Part shown: positions 32,727 to 42,228 of the stretch, piece by piece
How the letters are laid out: the number at the start of each line of letters is the position of its first letter
Numbering within the stretch: position 1 is the first letter of the stretch
Origin: Clostridia bacterium
GTDB taxonomy: Bacteria; Bacillota; Clostridia; Oscillospirales; CAG-272
DNA: 64,000 nt
Direction: 5' to 3'
Assembly: GCA_017408585.1 (NCBI GenBank)
Contig: JAFQUJ010000012.1
Location: 24,225 to 88,224 of the forward strand
Made by a program: the position numbers and the translations under genes
The notes under the pieces: model-generated
What the model saw: the letters and a program-made list of their open reading frames with translations, nothing else
What the model was told of the DNA's origin: nothing
Databases searched by the model: none

Positions 32727-34967
32727 TTATGGTAGCGGAATGATTTTTGAAATATATACATCATAAAATGTCATAAATATGTTGAGAGCCAAAGCGCCAA
32801 ACACGAGCGCATTTATCACGCGCTTGTCCATTCTGTGAGATACCTTGGAGCTTCCAACACAATAAAGGAATGGTATCAAAATAGGTATAATGTATCTCCA
32901 CTGACAGCCGAGAATAGTGTATCTGCCAACAGGAGTGAAGGTAAGATAAAGCGCAGTTGCAACAAGACAGGTAACTCCAAAGCAAGTGAAAATTGTAATC
33001 GCCTTCATTTTTGTGCTACCCTTGAAATCGTCATATTCGCTCTTGTCCGTAAATGCGCAGAATGCCATAATACAAAGGGCAAGCGTTCCCCAAATCAGCT
33101 TTGCGTTTCCAACATAAGAGTAGGAAACCGCCATCATACCGGAATTTGCAAATGATACATATTCTCCCAAGAATTGAAGGAGAATTTTTGTATATGTCCA
33201 AGGATTGTTAAAAATGAAGAAGGTTTGCTGAGTTGTGTCAACATCGCTTCCGCCACGATAATCTCCGCCAACAACACCGCTTGCGGTATTTGATATATAT
33301 GGAAGAATAAAGGTGACAACAAGAATAAGCATTGAGCACACGCAAGCGACACGATAAAGCACCGAGCCACGCTTTGTGTTGAATTTTTTCTTGCTCATAA
33401 ATAGCATAGGGAATATAAGAACAAGATAAATAGCCTTAGGGCCACAGCCAACAACCATAGCTCCAAGCATTAAAATTCCGTCCTTTAGTGTGAATTTTTT
33501 GTCGGGGTTTTGAAGCTCAGATATAAAATATGAGAACGCATAGCACACAAAGGCGGTTATAAAGTAGTCATAAGAAAACACAGATGCGATAAACAGCGCA
33601 GTTGGCATAAGGCATATCGACGAGAAAATGAGTGCACCGCTCTTTAATCTCTTTAGACCAAGATAAATTACAAATGCATAAGTAAGCACATTTGCCATTC
33701 TTGCAATTATAAATAAAGCAACATAATTAAGGTCTGTAAGGTCTGCCCCCGCCATCGCAACAGCCCCGGGAATGTGTCCCAGAAGCTTGTATAAATCAAT
33801 GTTTTTCGGGACAACGCCCCTTGATTTTATTTGATCCATATCAATAAGGTCAAAAATAAAATCGTCGGTGTTATAAAGATATCTGTCAGTTGTAAGAGGG
33901 AATAGCCTTTGAGCCTGCCAGGTGTCAGCATAGGTTTCCTCGTTGCCGAATAAAAACATCTTCATATCAACGCATCTTGCGTAGTGATATTCCTCGTCCC
34001 AGCCATTTGAAACCTCGACAGGAAGCGTGCTGGCTATCATAAAGCCACAGGCAATAGTGATAATCAAGAACATTATAGGCGCGTTTATGTTACCGCTCAA
34101 AACCCTGTCGGCAATAAACAAAATGACAAAAACAGCGCTCATAATAAATATGTAGGTAATAAGAGAGGTTGTCATTGTTGCTGTCATAAGAATGATAGTA
34201 TAAGAAACAACAAGTGTGACAGCAGATAGAATAAATAGTACTCTAATTACAAAAGACGCATATTTTTTGTTAGTCAAAAGCTCTCTTGCGCTAAGATAAC
34301 AGGTCTTGATAAGCGACCAAATCCACCTGTAAAAGCCAAACCACCTCTCAACTCCCGCCAGAATAGCGACAAGTATAATAAACGCGATAATAACGCCGAC
34401 ATTTGCGCTTTTTTGCATACCAACAAGAGTAGTGGTTTCAAGTGATATTTCGTCAAGAGTGAAGGTTGAGTTTACATCAACTCTTAATAGCTCATAGGTA
34501 GTTGTTTTTGGTAAAACGAGCGAAACACTCATTCCGTCAGAGGAAATTCTTGATTTTACAGAGTGTGGCTCGCTTAGCTCCTCGCCCGTATAAGAGTAGT
34601 ACACCTGCACAAAGCTTGACGATGCAACCGGTGATTTGAAATGAAGCGTTATGGTGTTAAAGCTCACCTTATCGCCAAGAGTAAAATACAATTGAGGATC
34701 ATTGTTTATAGGGGTGTAGGTGACATTTTGATTTTCATCTATGCTCGTCGTATATCCGTGAACACCAAGGCCTGTAATTTCCTTGTCAAACGATGTTACA
34801 TTGTCCACATCATAGGCGATTTTTGTCGATACGAAAGAAATAATAAGAAGGGCAAAAATAAGAACGAGAATAACATAAAATACTCTGATGTTCCTTTTTA
34901 AAAGCTCCCAGGTGAATTGCCCTGCTTTTTTCATACAGGGCATTACCTTTTCCTTGAATTTGCTCAT
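32727..34967 (-). CDS. DUF2142-like polytopic membrane protein
   Basis: A 746-aa protein. One N-terminal membrane helix (FYVILVLIFALLIISFVSTK) is followed by an extracytoplasmic beta-rich domain of about 130 residues (GVHGYTTSIDENQNVTYTPI ... NTITLHFKSPVAS). About a dozen further membrane helices follow. The loop VSNGWDEEYHYARCVD carries the acidic DExxH-like site typical of DUF2142 and GT-C glycosyltransferases, and LFPLTTDRYLYNTDDFIFDL follows. It probably adds a sugar to a lipid-linked glycan outside the membrane. It overlaps the next upstream gene by four bases. Confidence 0.82.
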   Translation of the reverse strand: MSKFKEKVMPCMKKAGQFTWELLKRNIRVFYVILVLIFALLIISFVSTKIAYDVDNVTSFDKEITGLGVHGYTTSIDENQNVTYTPINNDPQLYFTLGDKVSFNTITLHFKSPVASSSFVQVYYSYTGEELSEPHSVKSRISSDGMSVSLVLPKTTTYELLRVDVNSTFTLDEISLETTTLVGMQKSANVGVIIAFIILVAILAGVERWFGFYRWIWSLIKTCYLSARELLTNKKYASFVIRVLFILSAVTLVVSYTIILMTATMTTSLITYIFIMSAVFVILFIADRVLSGNINAPIMFLIITIACGFMIASTLPVEVSNGWDEEYHYARCVDMKMFLFGNEETYADTWQAQRLFPLTTDRYLYNTDDFIFDLIDMDQIKSRGVVPKNIDLYKLLGHIPGAVAMAGADLTDLNYVALFIIARMANVLTYAFVIYLGLKRLKSGALIFSSICLMPTALFIASVFSYDYFITAFVCYAFSYFISELQNPDKKFTLKDGILMLGAMVVGCGPKAIYLVLIFPMLFMSKKKFNTKRGSVLYRVACVCSMLILVVTFILPYISNTASGVVGGDYRGGSDVDTTQQTFFIFNNPWTYTKILLQFLGEYVSFANSGMMAVSYSYVGNAKLIWGTLALCIMAFCAFTDKSEYDDFKGSTKMKAITIFTCFGVTCLVATALYLTFTPVGRYTILGCQWRYIIPILIPFLYCVGSSKVSHRMDKRVINALVFGALALNIFMTFYDVYISKIIPLP

Positions 34968-37900
34968 TTTATTCCAAAATCCTCTCTTTCAAGCGTTAGA
35001 TTTGGGTTGTAATATGGGTCACCTGCATCACGCACGCCACGCCATTTTCTTAGGAAGTTGTTAATCTCACCGTTGAAGCGCTCCACCTTTTCGGGAGTCG
35101 TTTCAAGACCGCGTGATTTAGACTCATAGTGGTATGCCTCGGCAAACGGAGTCCAAACGATAAGATAGCCCGCTTGTCTGATTTTTAGACACAAATCGAC
35201 ATCGTTAAACGCAACTGCAAAACTCTCGTCAAGACCGCCGACCTCCTTGTAAACCTCGCTTCTTATCATTACACAGGCTGCGGTAACTGCGCTGAGGTTT
35301 TGAGCAAGGCAAAGTCTAGATGCGTAGCCATACTCGCCACGCTTAAAATACTTGTGAGAGTGTCCTGCAACCGCCATCTCGGGATCTGCTCCGATACCGA
35401 TAATAACGCCGGCGTGCTGAATCGTGTCATCGGGATAGTAGAGCATAGCTCCAACTGCGCCAACATCCTCTCTTTGAGAGAACATAAGCATTTGCTCAAT
35501 CCAGTCGGGAGTGAGAATTTCAATATCGTTGTTGAGCAAAATAATGTGCTCTCCCTTGGCGCTCTCAAAGCCATAGTTGTTAATCTTTGAGTAGTTAAAG
35601 CCCTGTCCCTCCCAATAAATAACCTTGACCTGTGGGTGCTTTTGCACAATTTCGTCATAATACTTAAAGGTTTGAGGGTCGGTTGAGTTATTTTCAACTA
35701 CGATAATTTCATAATTTTTATAGGTCGATTTTTCAACAATCGAGGTAATACACTTGTCAAGGTCGGAAATATAGTCCTTGTTTGCGATAATAATTGAAAC
35801 CAGAGGCTCGCCTTGAATGTCATAATTAATCTTGTAAACTGACGGAATACGAGTGTCCTCGCTCTTGCCGGGAAGCCCAATTCTTTCAAGATGCTCGTCA
35901 AGAGCCTTTTTAGCTGCAACAAGCGTGTAGGGCTTAGCTGAAATGTCAGAGGCAACAGATGACTTATGACATCTCCAATAGTACAAAATCTTAGGAATGT
36001 GTACGATTTTTTGCGCTTGCTCGGTAAGCCTTAAAATCATATCGTAATCCTGACTGCCATCAAACTCAGAACGGAACATACCCACCTTCTCAAGAAGCTC
36101 TCTTGAAAACGAGGTGAAATGGCAGATATAGTTATATGAGCGAAGCGTATCCGGTGAAAAATCAGGCTTAAAGTGTGGGTGATACGCATCTGATGGGGTG
36201 TTGTGGAAGGTGTTTTCGTCAGTATAGATAAAGTCCGCACCCTGTGAGGTAATTGCCTCCATTACATTAAATAGAGCAGAGGGGTGAAGTAAATCATCAT
36301 GGTCGAAAAGCGAAATATAATCGCCTGTGCTCATTTCAATACAAGCATTTGTGTTTCCTGAAATGCCAAGGTTCTTTTCGAGCCTCTTGTAAACAATACG
36401 ATTATCCTTTTTTGCGTATTTCTTAACGATTTCTTCAACATCGCTATGCTCGCTATCACTACCATCAGCTAGGCAAAGCTCCCAATTTGAATAGGTTTGA
36501 GCGATAACAGACTCAATCATATCGCAAAGGTATTTTTTGGGAGTGTTATAAAGAGGCACGATAACACTGAACTTAATATCGCGCTCAAATTTAACCCTTC
36601 TTTGCGCCTCAAGCTCCTTGGGAGTGTAAAGAGGAGCATTAGCCTTCTTGCTTTTAGCTCGGCGGAATACCTTTCTCCAAGCGCACTTAAAGCCCTGCTC
36701 ACGCCACACCTTAAAGAATTTTCTAACCTTTAAGATAGGGCCATGACGGAATGGGTATTTTATAATATCGAAAAGAACTCTAAATGGCTTTGTAATCTTC
36801 CACCAGCCGGCGTTTGATATAACATTGTATTTGTTTGTTATATCGGCAAGCTGTCTTTTTAGGTCCTCTCGCTGTGAAATTGCAACAAAATAGTGCGTTT
36901 TATAGTGGTCAAGCTCGCCTCTTAGCTCGCCCAGCTGACCGTCAAGCAGAGCAATATCTCTGTTGGCTCTTTCAAGCTGTGACATAAGAAGCTCAATTTG
37001 AGAGCCAAGAGAGGCCCTTATCGCTTCAAGAGAGGCAATATGCTTGTCCTTTTCCAAAATTATATTATCAAGGTTTGCGATATGGTCGCCCGATAAATCG
37101 AGCTGAGTCTTAACAGCCACAAGCTCCGCCCTTGCGCTCGAAAGCTCGTAATTTACACCCTCAAGAAGCCTTGCAAGCTCACCGAGAGGATTTTTATATG
37201 CATCAAAAGCGCTTGATATGTGTCCCTTAAATACAACCTCGTGCGCGCCCTCTGCGTTAAATATAAGCTGAGGATCGCTTTCGAAAAGCAAGAATTGCTC
37301 GTCAAGGCGAACAAGGTTGTGATAGCTGTCAATCGGGGCGCTGTTTCCGTCAAGCACGCAAAGAGCCTCTCTTAGAACATAGCCCTTGTCCTCGCGCAAA
37401 TCTATGCGTATGCGAGAGGTCGATTGTGGCAGGGTAGCCCTTAGCTCAAAAGCTCCGTCAGGACAGGGGAGAGTGGTGCATTCCTCGGCGTTAAAGCCCT
37501 TACCTGTGTCAAAATAAATGGTCGCTGACGGCTCTGCTTCATCAAGCGCCCAAACTGTTTCAAGGTTGGCGTCCTTTGCAAAATCGCTTTTGACGGCAAG
37601 AACAACAAATTGATATACATCTGCGTTTGTCTTTCTTTTTACAGCGACCTCAAACTCAGACGGAATATCTCCATCGGTTCTTTGCTCAGTTGCGTTTATA
37701 GGGCATCTTGTTCCACCAATAAGCGTAGGAAAAATTCCCGCATCAGAGCAAAATCCGGTCAAATTCTCTTTTGCAAAGAAGTGAATGTGCGTATCGTCAA
37801 GAAGACCGATTTCGGTATAGTCGAAGCGATTGCCCAGAAGCTTTAAAATGATATCTGCGTGCGCGATGTTTGGAACGGAGAATATGATTTTTCCGTCGTC

Positions 37901-38257
37901 CTTTAAAAGAGAAAGCGCGCGCTTAATTGCCTTAGCAGGCTCTCTTAAATGCTCCAAAACATCAGCAAAAACAAGCGTGTCGAACTTAATGCCCGATAGC
38001 TCGCTTTCCCAATCATAATTTTCTATATCACAGCAAATGTAGCCATCAAGGTGAGCCTTTGCCACCTCGAGAGCGTGCTGATTTATTTCAATTCCATAGG
38101 TTTTGCAACCAAGCGTTTCCTTTATGTGCGCACAAAGCTCACCCTTAGCACAGCCAAATTCCAAAACACACTCACCCTGTGAAATGAGTGATACAAGCAT
38201 GCTATGTGATGTGCGACTTTCCTCTAAAAAGGAAACCTCTTTGTTATACTTAAACAT
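34964..38257 (-). CDS. Methyltransferase / coiled-coil / double GT2 fusion protein
   Basis: A 1097-aa multidomain enzyme. Residues 1-200 are a class I SAM methyltransferase (CVLEFGCAKGELCAHI, then GIEINQHALEVAKAHL, DTLVFADVLEHLREP). Residues about 210-370 are a beta-rich region without a recognised family. About 375-480 form a long coiled coil. A basic WWKITKPFR linker follows, the first GT2 domain (about 565-800: SVIVPLYNTPKKYLCDMIES, SLFDHDDLLHPSALF) and a second GT2 domain (about 835-1080: VSIIIANKDYISDLDKC, ILLNNDIEILTPDWIEQM). It could extend a rhamnose-type glycan with two alternating linkages and methylate its end, with the coiled coil acting as a length ruler as in WbdD-like systems; that is an inference. 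Confidence 0.87.
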   Translation of the reverse strand: MFKYNKEVSFLEESRTSHSMLVSLISQGECVLEFGCAKGELCAHIKETLGCKTYGIEINQHALEVAKAHLDGYICCDIENYDWESELSGIKFDTLVFADVLEHLREPAKAIKRALSLLKDDGKIIFSVPNIAHADIILKLLGNRFDYTEIGLLDDTHIHFFAKENLTGFCSDAGIFPTLIGGTRCPINATEQRTDGDIPSEFEVAVKRKTNADVYQFVVLAVKSDFAKDANLETVWALDEAEPSATIYFDTGKGFNAEECTTLPCPDGAFELRATLPQSTSRIRIDLREDKGYVLREALCVLDGNSAPIDSYHNLVRLDEQFLLFESDPQLIFNAEGAHEVVFKGHISSAFDAYKNPLGELARLLEGVNYELSSARAELVAVKTQLDLSGDHIANLDNIILEKDKHIASLEAIRASLGSQIELLMSQLERANRDIALLDGQLGELRGELDHYKTHYFVAISQREDLKRQLADITNKYNVISNAGWWKITKPFRVLFDIIKYPFRHGPILKVRKFFKVWREQGFKCAWRKVFRRAKSKKANAPLYTPKELEAQRRVKFERDIKFSVIVPLYNTPKKYLCDMIESVIAQTYSNWELCLADGSDSEHSDVEEIVKKYAKKDNRIVYKRLEKNLGISGNTNACIEMSTGDYISLFDHDDLLHPSALFNVMEAITSQGADFIYTDENTFHNTPSDAYHPHFKPDFSPDTLRSYNYICHFTSFSRELLEKVGMFRSEFDGSQDYDMILRLTEQAQKIVHIPKILYYWRCHKSSVASDISAKPYTLVAAKKALDEHLERIGLPGKSEDTRIPSVYKINYDIQGEPLVSIIIANKDYISDLDKCITSIVEKSTYKNYEIIVVENNSTDPQTFKYYDEIVQKHPQVKVIYWEGQGFNYSKINNYGFESAKGEHIILLNNDIEILTPDWIEQMLMFSQREDVGAVGAMLYYPDDTIQHAGVIIGIGADPEMAVAGHSHKYFKRGEYGYASRLCLAQNLSAVTAACVMIRSEVYKEVGGLDESFAVAFNDVDLCLKIRQAGYLIVWTPFAEAYHYESKSRGLETTPEKVERFNGEINNFLRKWRGVRDAGDPYYNPNLTLEREDFGIK

Positions 38258-38282
38258 AATTACCTCTCAGCCTCTTAAGGTC

Positions 38283-39014
38283 TTACATATTCTTATATTG
38301 CTCGCATACTGTGGCGGTATCGCCTATCATTCTGGTCTTTCCATGGTCAAGCCACAAAATACGAGAGCAAAGACGCTCAATCTGCTCAATCGAGTGAGAA
38401 ACGATAAGCACCGTCGTGCCACCGCTCATCATCTCGGAGATACGCGCCTCGCACTTTTGCTGAAATAAAAAGTCACCAACCGCCAAAATCTCGTCAACTA
38501 TGAGAATGTCGGGCTTTACAAGCGTCGCAATAGAGAAGCCAAGACGGGCAACCATACCCGACGAGAAGTTCTTTATCGCCACATTTTCATAATCTCGTAG
38601 CTCGGCAAAATCGAGAATTTCGTCATACTTTTCACGAATAAACGAGCGCTCAAAGCCGAGAACGCTTCCGTTTAGGAAAATGTTTTCACGAGTTGTAAGG
38701 TCGGGGTCAAAGCCGGCACCAAGCTCAATTAGTGGGGAAATCGTTCCGTTTGTGATAACCTCACCATCAGAGGGCTTTAAAATGCCCGAAATCACCTTCA
38801 AAAGAGTGCTTTTGCCACTACCGTTAAGACCGATAATGCCAAGCACCTCGCCCCTTTCAATATCAATTGAAATGTTGTCAAGGGCGGTGAATTTGTCATA
38901 GCTTAAACGCCTTTTGAGCTTTCGTATAAGGTATTCCTTTACGCTGTCAACCTTTTCCTTTGGCATGTTGAAGTTCATGGTTACACCACGAACGCTTATC
39001 ATAGGATTACTCAC
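38283..39014 (-). CDS. Polysaccharide ABC exporter ATPase (Wzt/TagH type)
   Basis: A 243-aa ABC ATPase. Walker A is GLNGSGKST (near 62), the Q-loop is unusual for the family, the signature is NFSSGMVARLGFSI (near 153), Walker B is PDILIVDEILAVGD and the H-loop His is in IVSHS. The SSGM signature and DEILAVGD are typical of O-antigen and teichoic-acid exporters. The C-terminal carbohydrate-binding domain of some Wzt proteins is absent, so export should not need recognition of a capped chain by the ATPase. It pairs with the permease 12 bases upstream. Confidence 0.92.
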   Translation of the reverse strand: MSNPMISVRGVTMNFNMPKEKVDSVKEYLIRKLKRRLSYDKFTALDNISIDIERGEVLGIIGLNGSGKSTLLKVISGILKPSDGEVITNGTISPLIELGAGFDPDLTTRENIFLNGSVLGFERSFIREKYDEILDFAELRDYENVAIKNFSSGMVARLGFSIATLVKPDILIVDEILAVGDFLFQQKCEARISEMMSGGTTVLIVSHSIEQIERLCSRILWLDHGKTRMIGDTATVCEQYKNM

Positions 39015-39025
39015 AGCTAACTCCT

Positions 39026-40270
39026 TTAAATGTGAAGAACAAATTTATCTTGATTTTTACGGAACACAGTAACGCCCACAGCAAGGAACAATAGCGCAAA
39101 GCCAATACAGATAAGATTATCGGTAAATGATGGGAGCGTTCCGTAAATCATTACATTTCTAAAATAAGTTACATAGTGATAAAGTGGGTTGAAGCGAATA
39201 ATGCCTTGTAGCCACTCCGGTACTATGTTGATAGGGTAGATAATCGGGGTTGCATACATCCAAACAGTCATAAATACACCCCATAGGTGTCCCACATCTC
39301 TGAAAAATACATTGAGTGTTGATAGAATGAGATTGAGTCCCAGCGAGAACACAAAAACATATATCATGGGGACAAAGAATAATAGCATTGTTGCGTGTAG
39401 CTGTACCTGTCCTGTGATTAGGAAGATAACAAACACAATAACAAACGCGGTAAGCGAGAAAAGCATATTTACAAGAGAGAAAATAGTCTTTTCAAGCGGA
39501 AATACATATTTTGGAAGGTAAACCTTCTTAATTAGTCCGCCACCGTTGATAACGGAAACGAGAGAGAAGCCCGAGGACTCGGATACAAAGTTAAAAATGA
39601 TATATCCCGTTAGGTAGAAAAGCGCAAAGCCACCCTCGACCTCAACACGAATAATTTGCGAAAATACAGCCGTCAGCACAAGCATCATAAGGAGAGGGTT
39701 TAACACGCTCCAAAGAATACCGAGCACGCTACGACGATATTTTGTCTTAATATCTCGTGAAACTAGGTCGTAAAGCAGATATTTATAACGCTTCATAGCC
39801 AAAATGTCCTTCTTAAACGCGCTCTTGTCCTCTATGGCGTTAAGAATTGCCCACGCAAGACAAAGAGGAAGGAAAAATATAAAGAAGGTAAGCATAACAT
39901 TTACATTAAGGCTTGTAGGGTTTACAGTTACCACCGTGTCGTCATCAGCGCCCGTAAATGATACATAATCGGCATAAACGCCAAAATTATAGTATAAATC
40001 GTCATTTTTTTGCGTAGTGGACGAGGGGAGAATAGGCTCACCCTCGGCAGTAAAGGCGCAAACGCTCTCGATTTTGCCATTCACCTTGACATTGTTTAGA
40101 TATTTGCCATCAAGCACAAACACCTTTCCGTCGGGGTGCGAAATTTCGGCATTCTCGTAGCCATTTTTGCGATTTTCCAAATTGTCGGCGCTGAAATTAA
40201 TCACACCGAACAAAAGTGCAAGCGCAAGGCAGACAACTGCCACAGCGCATAATATAAGCTTCTTTTTCAA
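39026..40270 (-). CDS. Polysaccharide ABC exporter permease with N-terminal extension
   Basis: A 414-aa ABC-2 permease of the Wzm/TagG type. The usual domain begins near residue 155 (KYLLYDLVSRDIKTKYRRSV, then LGILWSVLNPLLMM) and has six membrane helices. Before it is an extra 150 residues: a membrane helix (KLILCAVAVVCLALALLFGV), an outside domain with short beta segments (DGKVFVLDGKYLNNVKVNGK) and a second helix (VMLTFFIFFLPLCLAWAIL). The normal family length is about 260, so this is a fusion. With its ATPase it would flip a lipid-linked glycan across the membrane. Confidence 0.9.
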   Translation of the reverse strand: MKKKLILCAVAVVCLALALLFGVINFSADNLENRKNGYENAEISHPDGKVFVLDGKYLNNVKVNGKIESVCAFTAEGEPILPSSTTQKNDDLYYNFGVYADYVSFTGADDDTVVTVNPTSLNVNVMLTFFIFFLPLCLAWAILNAIEDKSAFKKDILAMKRYKYLLYDLVSRDIKTKYRRSVLGILWSVLNPLLMMLVLTAVFSQIIRVEVEGGFALFYLTGYIIFNFVSESSGFSLVSVINGGGLIKKVYLPKYVFPLEKTIFSLVNMLFSLTAFVIVFVIFLITGQVQLHATMLLFFVPMIYVFVFSLGLNLILSTLNVFFRDVGHLWGVFMTVWMYATPIIYPINIVPEWLQGIIRFNPLYHYVTYFRNVMIYGTLPSFTDNLICIGFALLFLAVGVTVFRKNQDKFVLHI

Positions 40271-40310
40271 AATAACACCTTCAAATTAGTAGTCAGCCCG
40301 TGGGCTATAA

Positions 40311-40874
40311 TTAAAACGAAAAGCCAAGGTCCTTTAGTAAGGGGTTTTTCTTGTCCTTTTCAGACAGGAGCACCTCGCCGTCAATGGGCCATTTAATGTC
40401 AATATCGGGGTCGTTCCACAAAAGACCGCCCTCGCTTGATGGGTCGTAAAGACGAGTGCATTTGTAAACAAAGGTGGCGCTCTCGCTCATTACATAAAAT
40501 CCGTGAGCAAATCCCTCGGGAACATAGAATTGCTTCTTGTTTTCCGCACTTAGAACAACGCCATACCATTTTCCAAAGGTTTCGCTGTCACGACGAAGAT
40601 CAACTGCAACATCGAAAACCTCACCCTCGATAACTCTAACAAGCTTGCCCTGTGGGTTTGCCTTTTGGAAGTGCAAGCCACGGAGCACGCCCTTCTTTGA
40701 GCGTGATTCGTTATCTTGAATGAATGTCGCGGGCGTGTTGTCAAGATGCTTAACATACGGAGAGAACTCGTCGTTAAAGGTTTCCATAAAATAGCCTCTC
40801 GCATCACCGAAAACAGTCGGCTCAACGACATATAAATCCTTAATAGGTGTGTCAATAAACTTAAATTTTCCCAT
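40311..40874 (-). CDS. rfbC: dTDP-4-dehydrorhamnose 3,5-epimerase
   Basis: A 187-aa RmlC cupin of normal length; it epimerises C3 and C5 of dTDP-4-keto-6-deoxyglucose. It has LYVVEPTVFGDARGYFMETF at the start, FIQDNESRSKKGVLRGLHFQ (catalytic His in LHFQ), GEVFDVAVDLRRDSETFGKW and PEGFAHGFYVMSE, followed by YKCTRLYDPSSEGGLLWNDP. The catalytic His/Asp pair and Tyr are present. Part of the complete rhamnose set here; it is separated from rfbB by a 300-base repeat region. Confidence 0.95.
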   Translation of the reverse strand: MGKFKFIDTPIKDLYVVEPTVFGDARGYFMETFNDEFSPYVKHLDNTPATFIQDNESRSKKGVLRGLHFQKANPQGKLVRVIEGEVFDVAVDLRRDSETFGKWYGVVLSAENKKQFYVPEGFAHGFYVMSESATFVYKCTRLYDPSSEGGLLWNDPDIDIKWPIDGEVLLSEKDKKNPLLKDLGFSF

Positions 40875-40907
40875 TTTTCTTCCTCGAAATAGTTTTTCTA
40901 TCTTTTC

Positions 40908-40928
40908 TTTAACACAAAGAAAAGATAG
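40908..40928. other. Hairpin after the rfbC start side
   Basis: CTATCTTTTCTTT/AAAGAAAAGATAG with a five-base loop, centred here and extending a few bases to each side, in the gap upstream of rfbC. A/T-rich and symmetric, so it may stop or pause transcription between rfbB and rfbC. Confidence 0.5.
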
Positions 40929-40945
40929 CCAAAAGAAAGTAACCC

Positions 40946-41158
40946 AAGCCGAGAGCCTCGGCAGGCAAGACAGGGCTTGTCGAACAAGCGAAAAATCACA
41001 CTTGATTTAGTTTTACTATGATTTTTTTTGCTTACCTTTTTTCTTTTTCCAAGCCGAGAGCCTCGGCAGGCAAGACAGGGTTTGTTGAACAAGCGAAAAA
41101 ATCACACTTGATTTAGTTTTACCACGAGTTCTTTTTTGCTTACCTTTTTTCTTTTTCC
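40946..41158. repeat. Two tandem 105-108-bp repeats between rfbB and rfbC
   Basis: Copy 1 is 40946-41050, copy 2 is 41051-41158. They are near-identical apart from a short variable patch. Each begins with a GCCGAG/CTCGGC hairpin, then a CTTGT/ACAAG hairpin and a run ending TTGCTTACCTTTTTTC. The right end pairs with AAAGAAAAAAGTAAG at 41159-41173. No convincing frame. Confidence 0.85.
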
Positions 41159-41173
41159 AAAGAAAAAAGTAAG

Positions 41174-42193
41174 TTATCTGTTTTCGTACATTTTCTTATA
41201 GTAATCCTTGTACTCACCGCTTATGATGTTTTCCCACCATTCACGATTTTCAAGATACCATTTAATTGTTTTCTTTATACCGTCAGCAAACTTAGTTTCC
41301 GGTAGCCAGCCAAGCTCGTTATGGATTTTAGTTGGGTCGATAGCGTAACGCATATCGTGACCTGCACGGTCCTTGACATAGGTGATAAGATCCTCACTCT
41401 TGCCGAGCTCCTTAAGAATGATTTTAACAATATCAATGTTTCTCATTTCGTTATGACCACCGATATTGTAAACCTCGCCAACTCTACCCTTGTGAATAAT
41501 AAGGTCGATAGCACGGCAGTGGTCCTCAACATAGAGCCAGTCACGAACATTAATGCCCTCGCCATAAACGGGAAGAGGCTTATCATAGAGCGCATTCGCA
41601 ATCATAAGAGGAATGAGCTTTTCGGGGAAGTGATATGGACCATAGTTGTTTGAGCAACGAGAAATTGTCACAGGCAAGCCAAAGGTTCTGTGGTAAGCCT
41701 GAACGAGAAGGTCAGCGCTAGCCTTAGATGCAGAATATGGGCTTGATGTGTGAATAGGTGTTTCCTCGGTAAAGAAAAGGTCGGGACGGTCAAGCGGAAG
41801 ATCTCCGTAAACCTCGTCAGTTGAAACCTGATGGTATCTCTTAATGCCATATTTGCGACAAGCGTCCATCATAACCTGAGTACCCATAATATTGGTGTTA
41901 AGGAAAACGCCGGGGTTTTCAATAGAACGGTCAACATGGCTCTCTGCTGCAAAGTTTACAACGATGTCGGGGTGCTCCTCTTCAAAAATAGCGTAGATAG
42001 CATCACGATCTGTTATATCAGTCTTGCAGAAGCGGAAGTTTGGGTTGTCCATAACGGGAGCAAGGGTTTCCATGTTGCCCGCATAGGTAAGACAGTCAAT
42101 GCAAATGATTTTGTAGTCCGGGTGAGCCTTTAGCATATAGTGAACAAAGTTACCACCAATAAAGCCGGCACCGCCTGTTACGATAATTTTCAT
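41174..42193 (-). CDS. rfbB: dTDP-glucose 4,6-dehydratase
   Basis: A 339-aa short-chain dehydrogenase-type enzyme that converts dTDP-glucose to dTDP-4-keto-6-deoxyglucose. NAD-binding VTGGAGFIGGNFVHY (residues 5-19), FAAESHVDRSI, the catalytic STDEVYGDL (Thr, Asp, Glu near 125) and YSASKASADLLVQAYHRTFG (Tyr/Lys near 160) are all present, as is SNNYGPYHFPEKLIPLMI. Normal length. AAAGGAG lies before the ATG. It sits 35 bases after rfbD in the minus-strand order rfbA-rfbD-rfbB-rfbC. Confidence 0.96.
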   Translation of the reverse strand: MKIIVTGGAGFIGGNFVHYMLKAHPDYKIICIDCLTYAGNMETLAPVMDNPNFRFCKTDITDRDAIYAIFEEEHPDIVVNFAAESHVDRSIENPGVFLNTNIMGTQVMMDACRKYGIKRYHQVSTDEVYGDLPLDRPDLFFTEETPIHTSSPYSASKASADLLVQAYHRTFGLPVTISRCSNNYGPYHFPEKLIPLMIANALYDKPLPVYGEGINVRDWLYVEDHCRAIDLIIHKGRVGEVYNIGGHNEMRNIDIVKIILKELGKSEDLITYVKDRAGHDMRYAIDPTKIHNELGWLPETKFADGIKKTIKWYLENREWWENIISGEYKDYYKKMYENR

Positions 42194-42228
42194 AAGATAA
42201 TCTCCTTTTAAATTGTCATATTTTTGGG

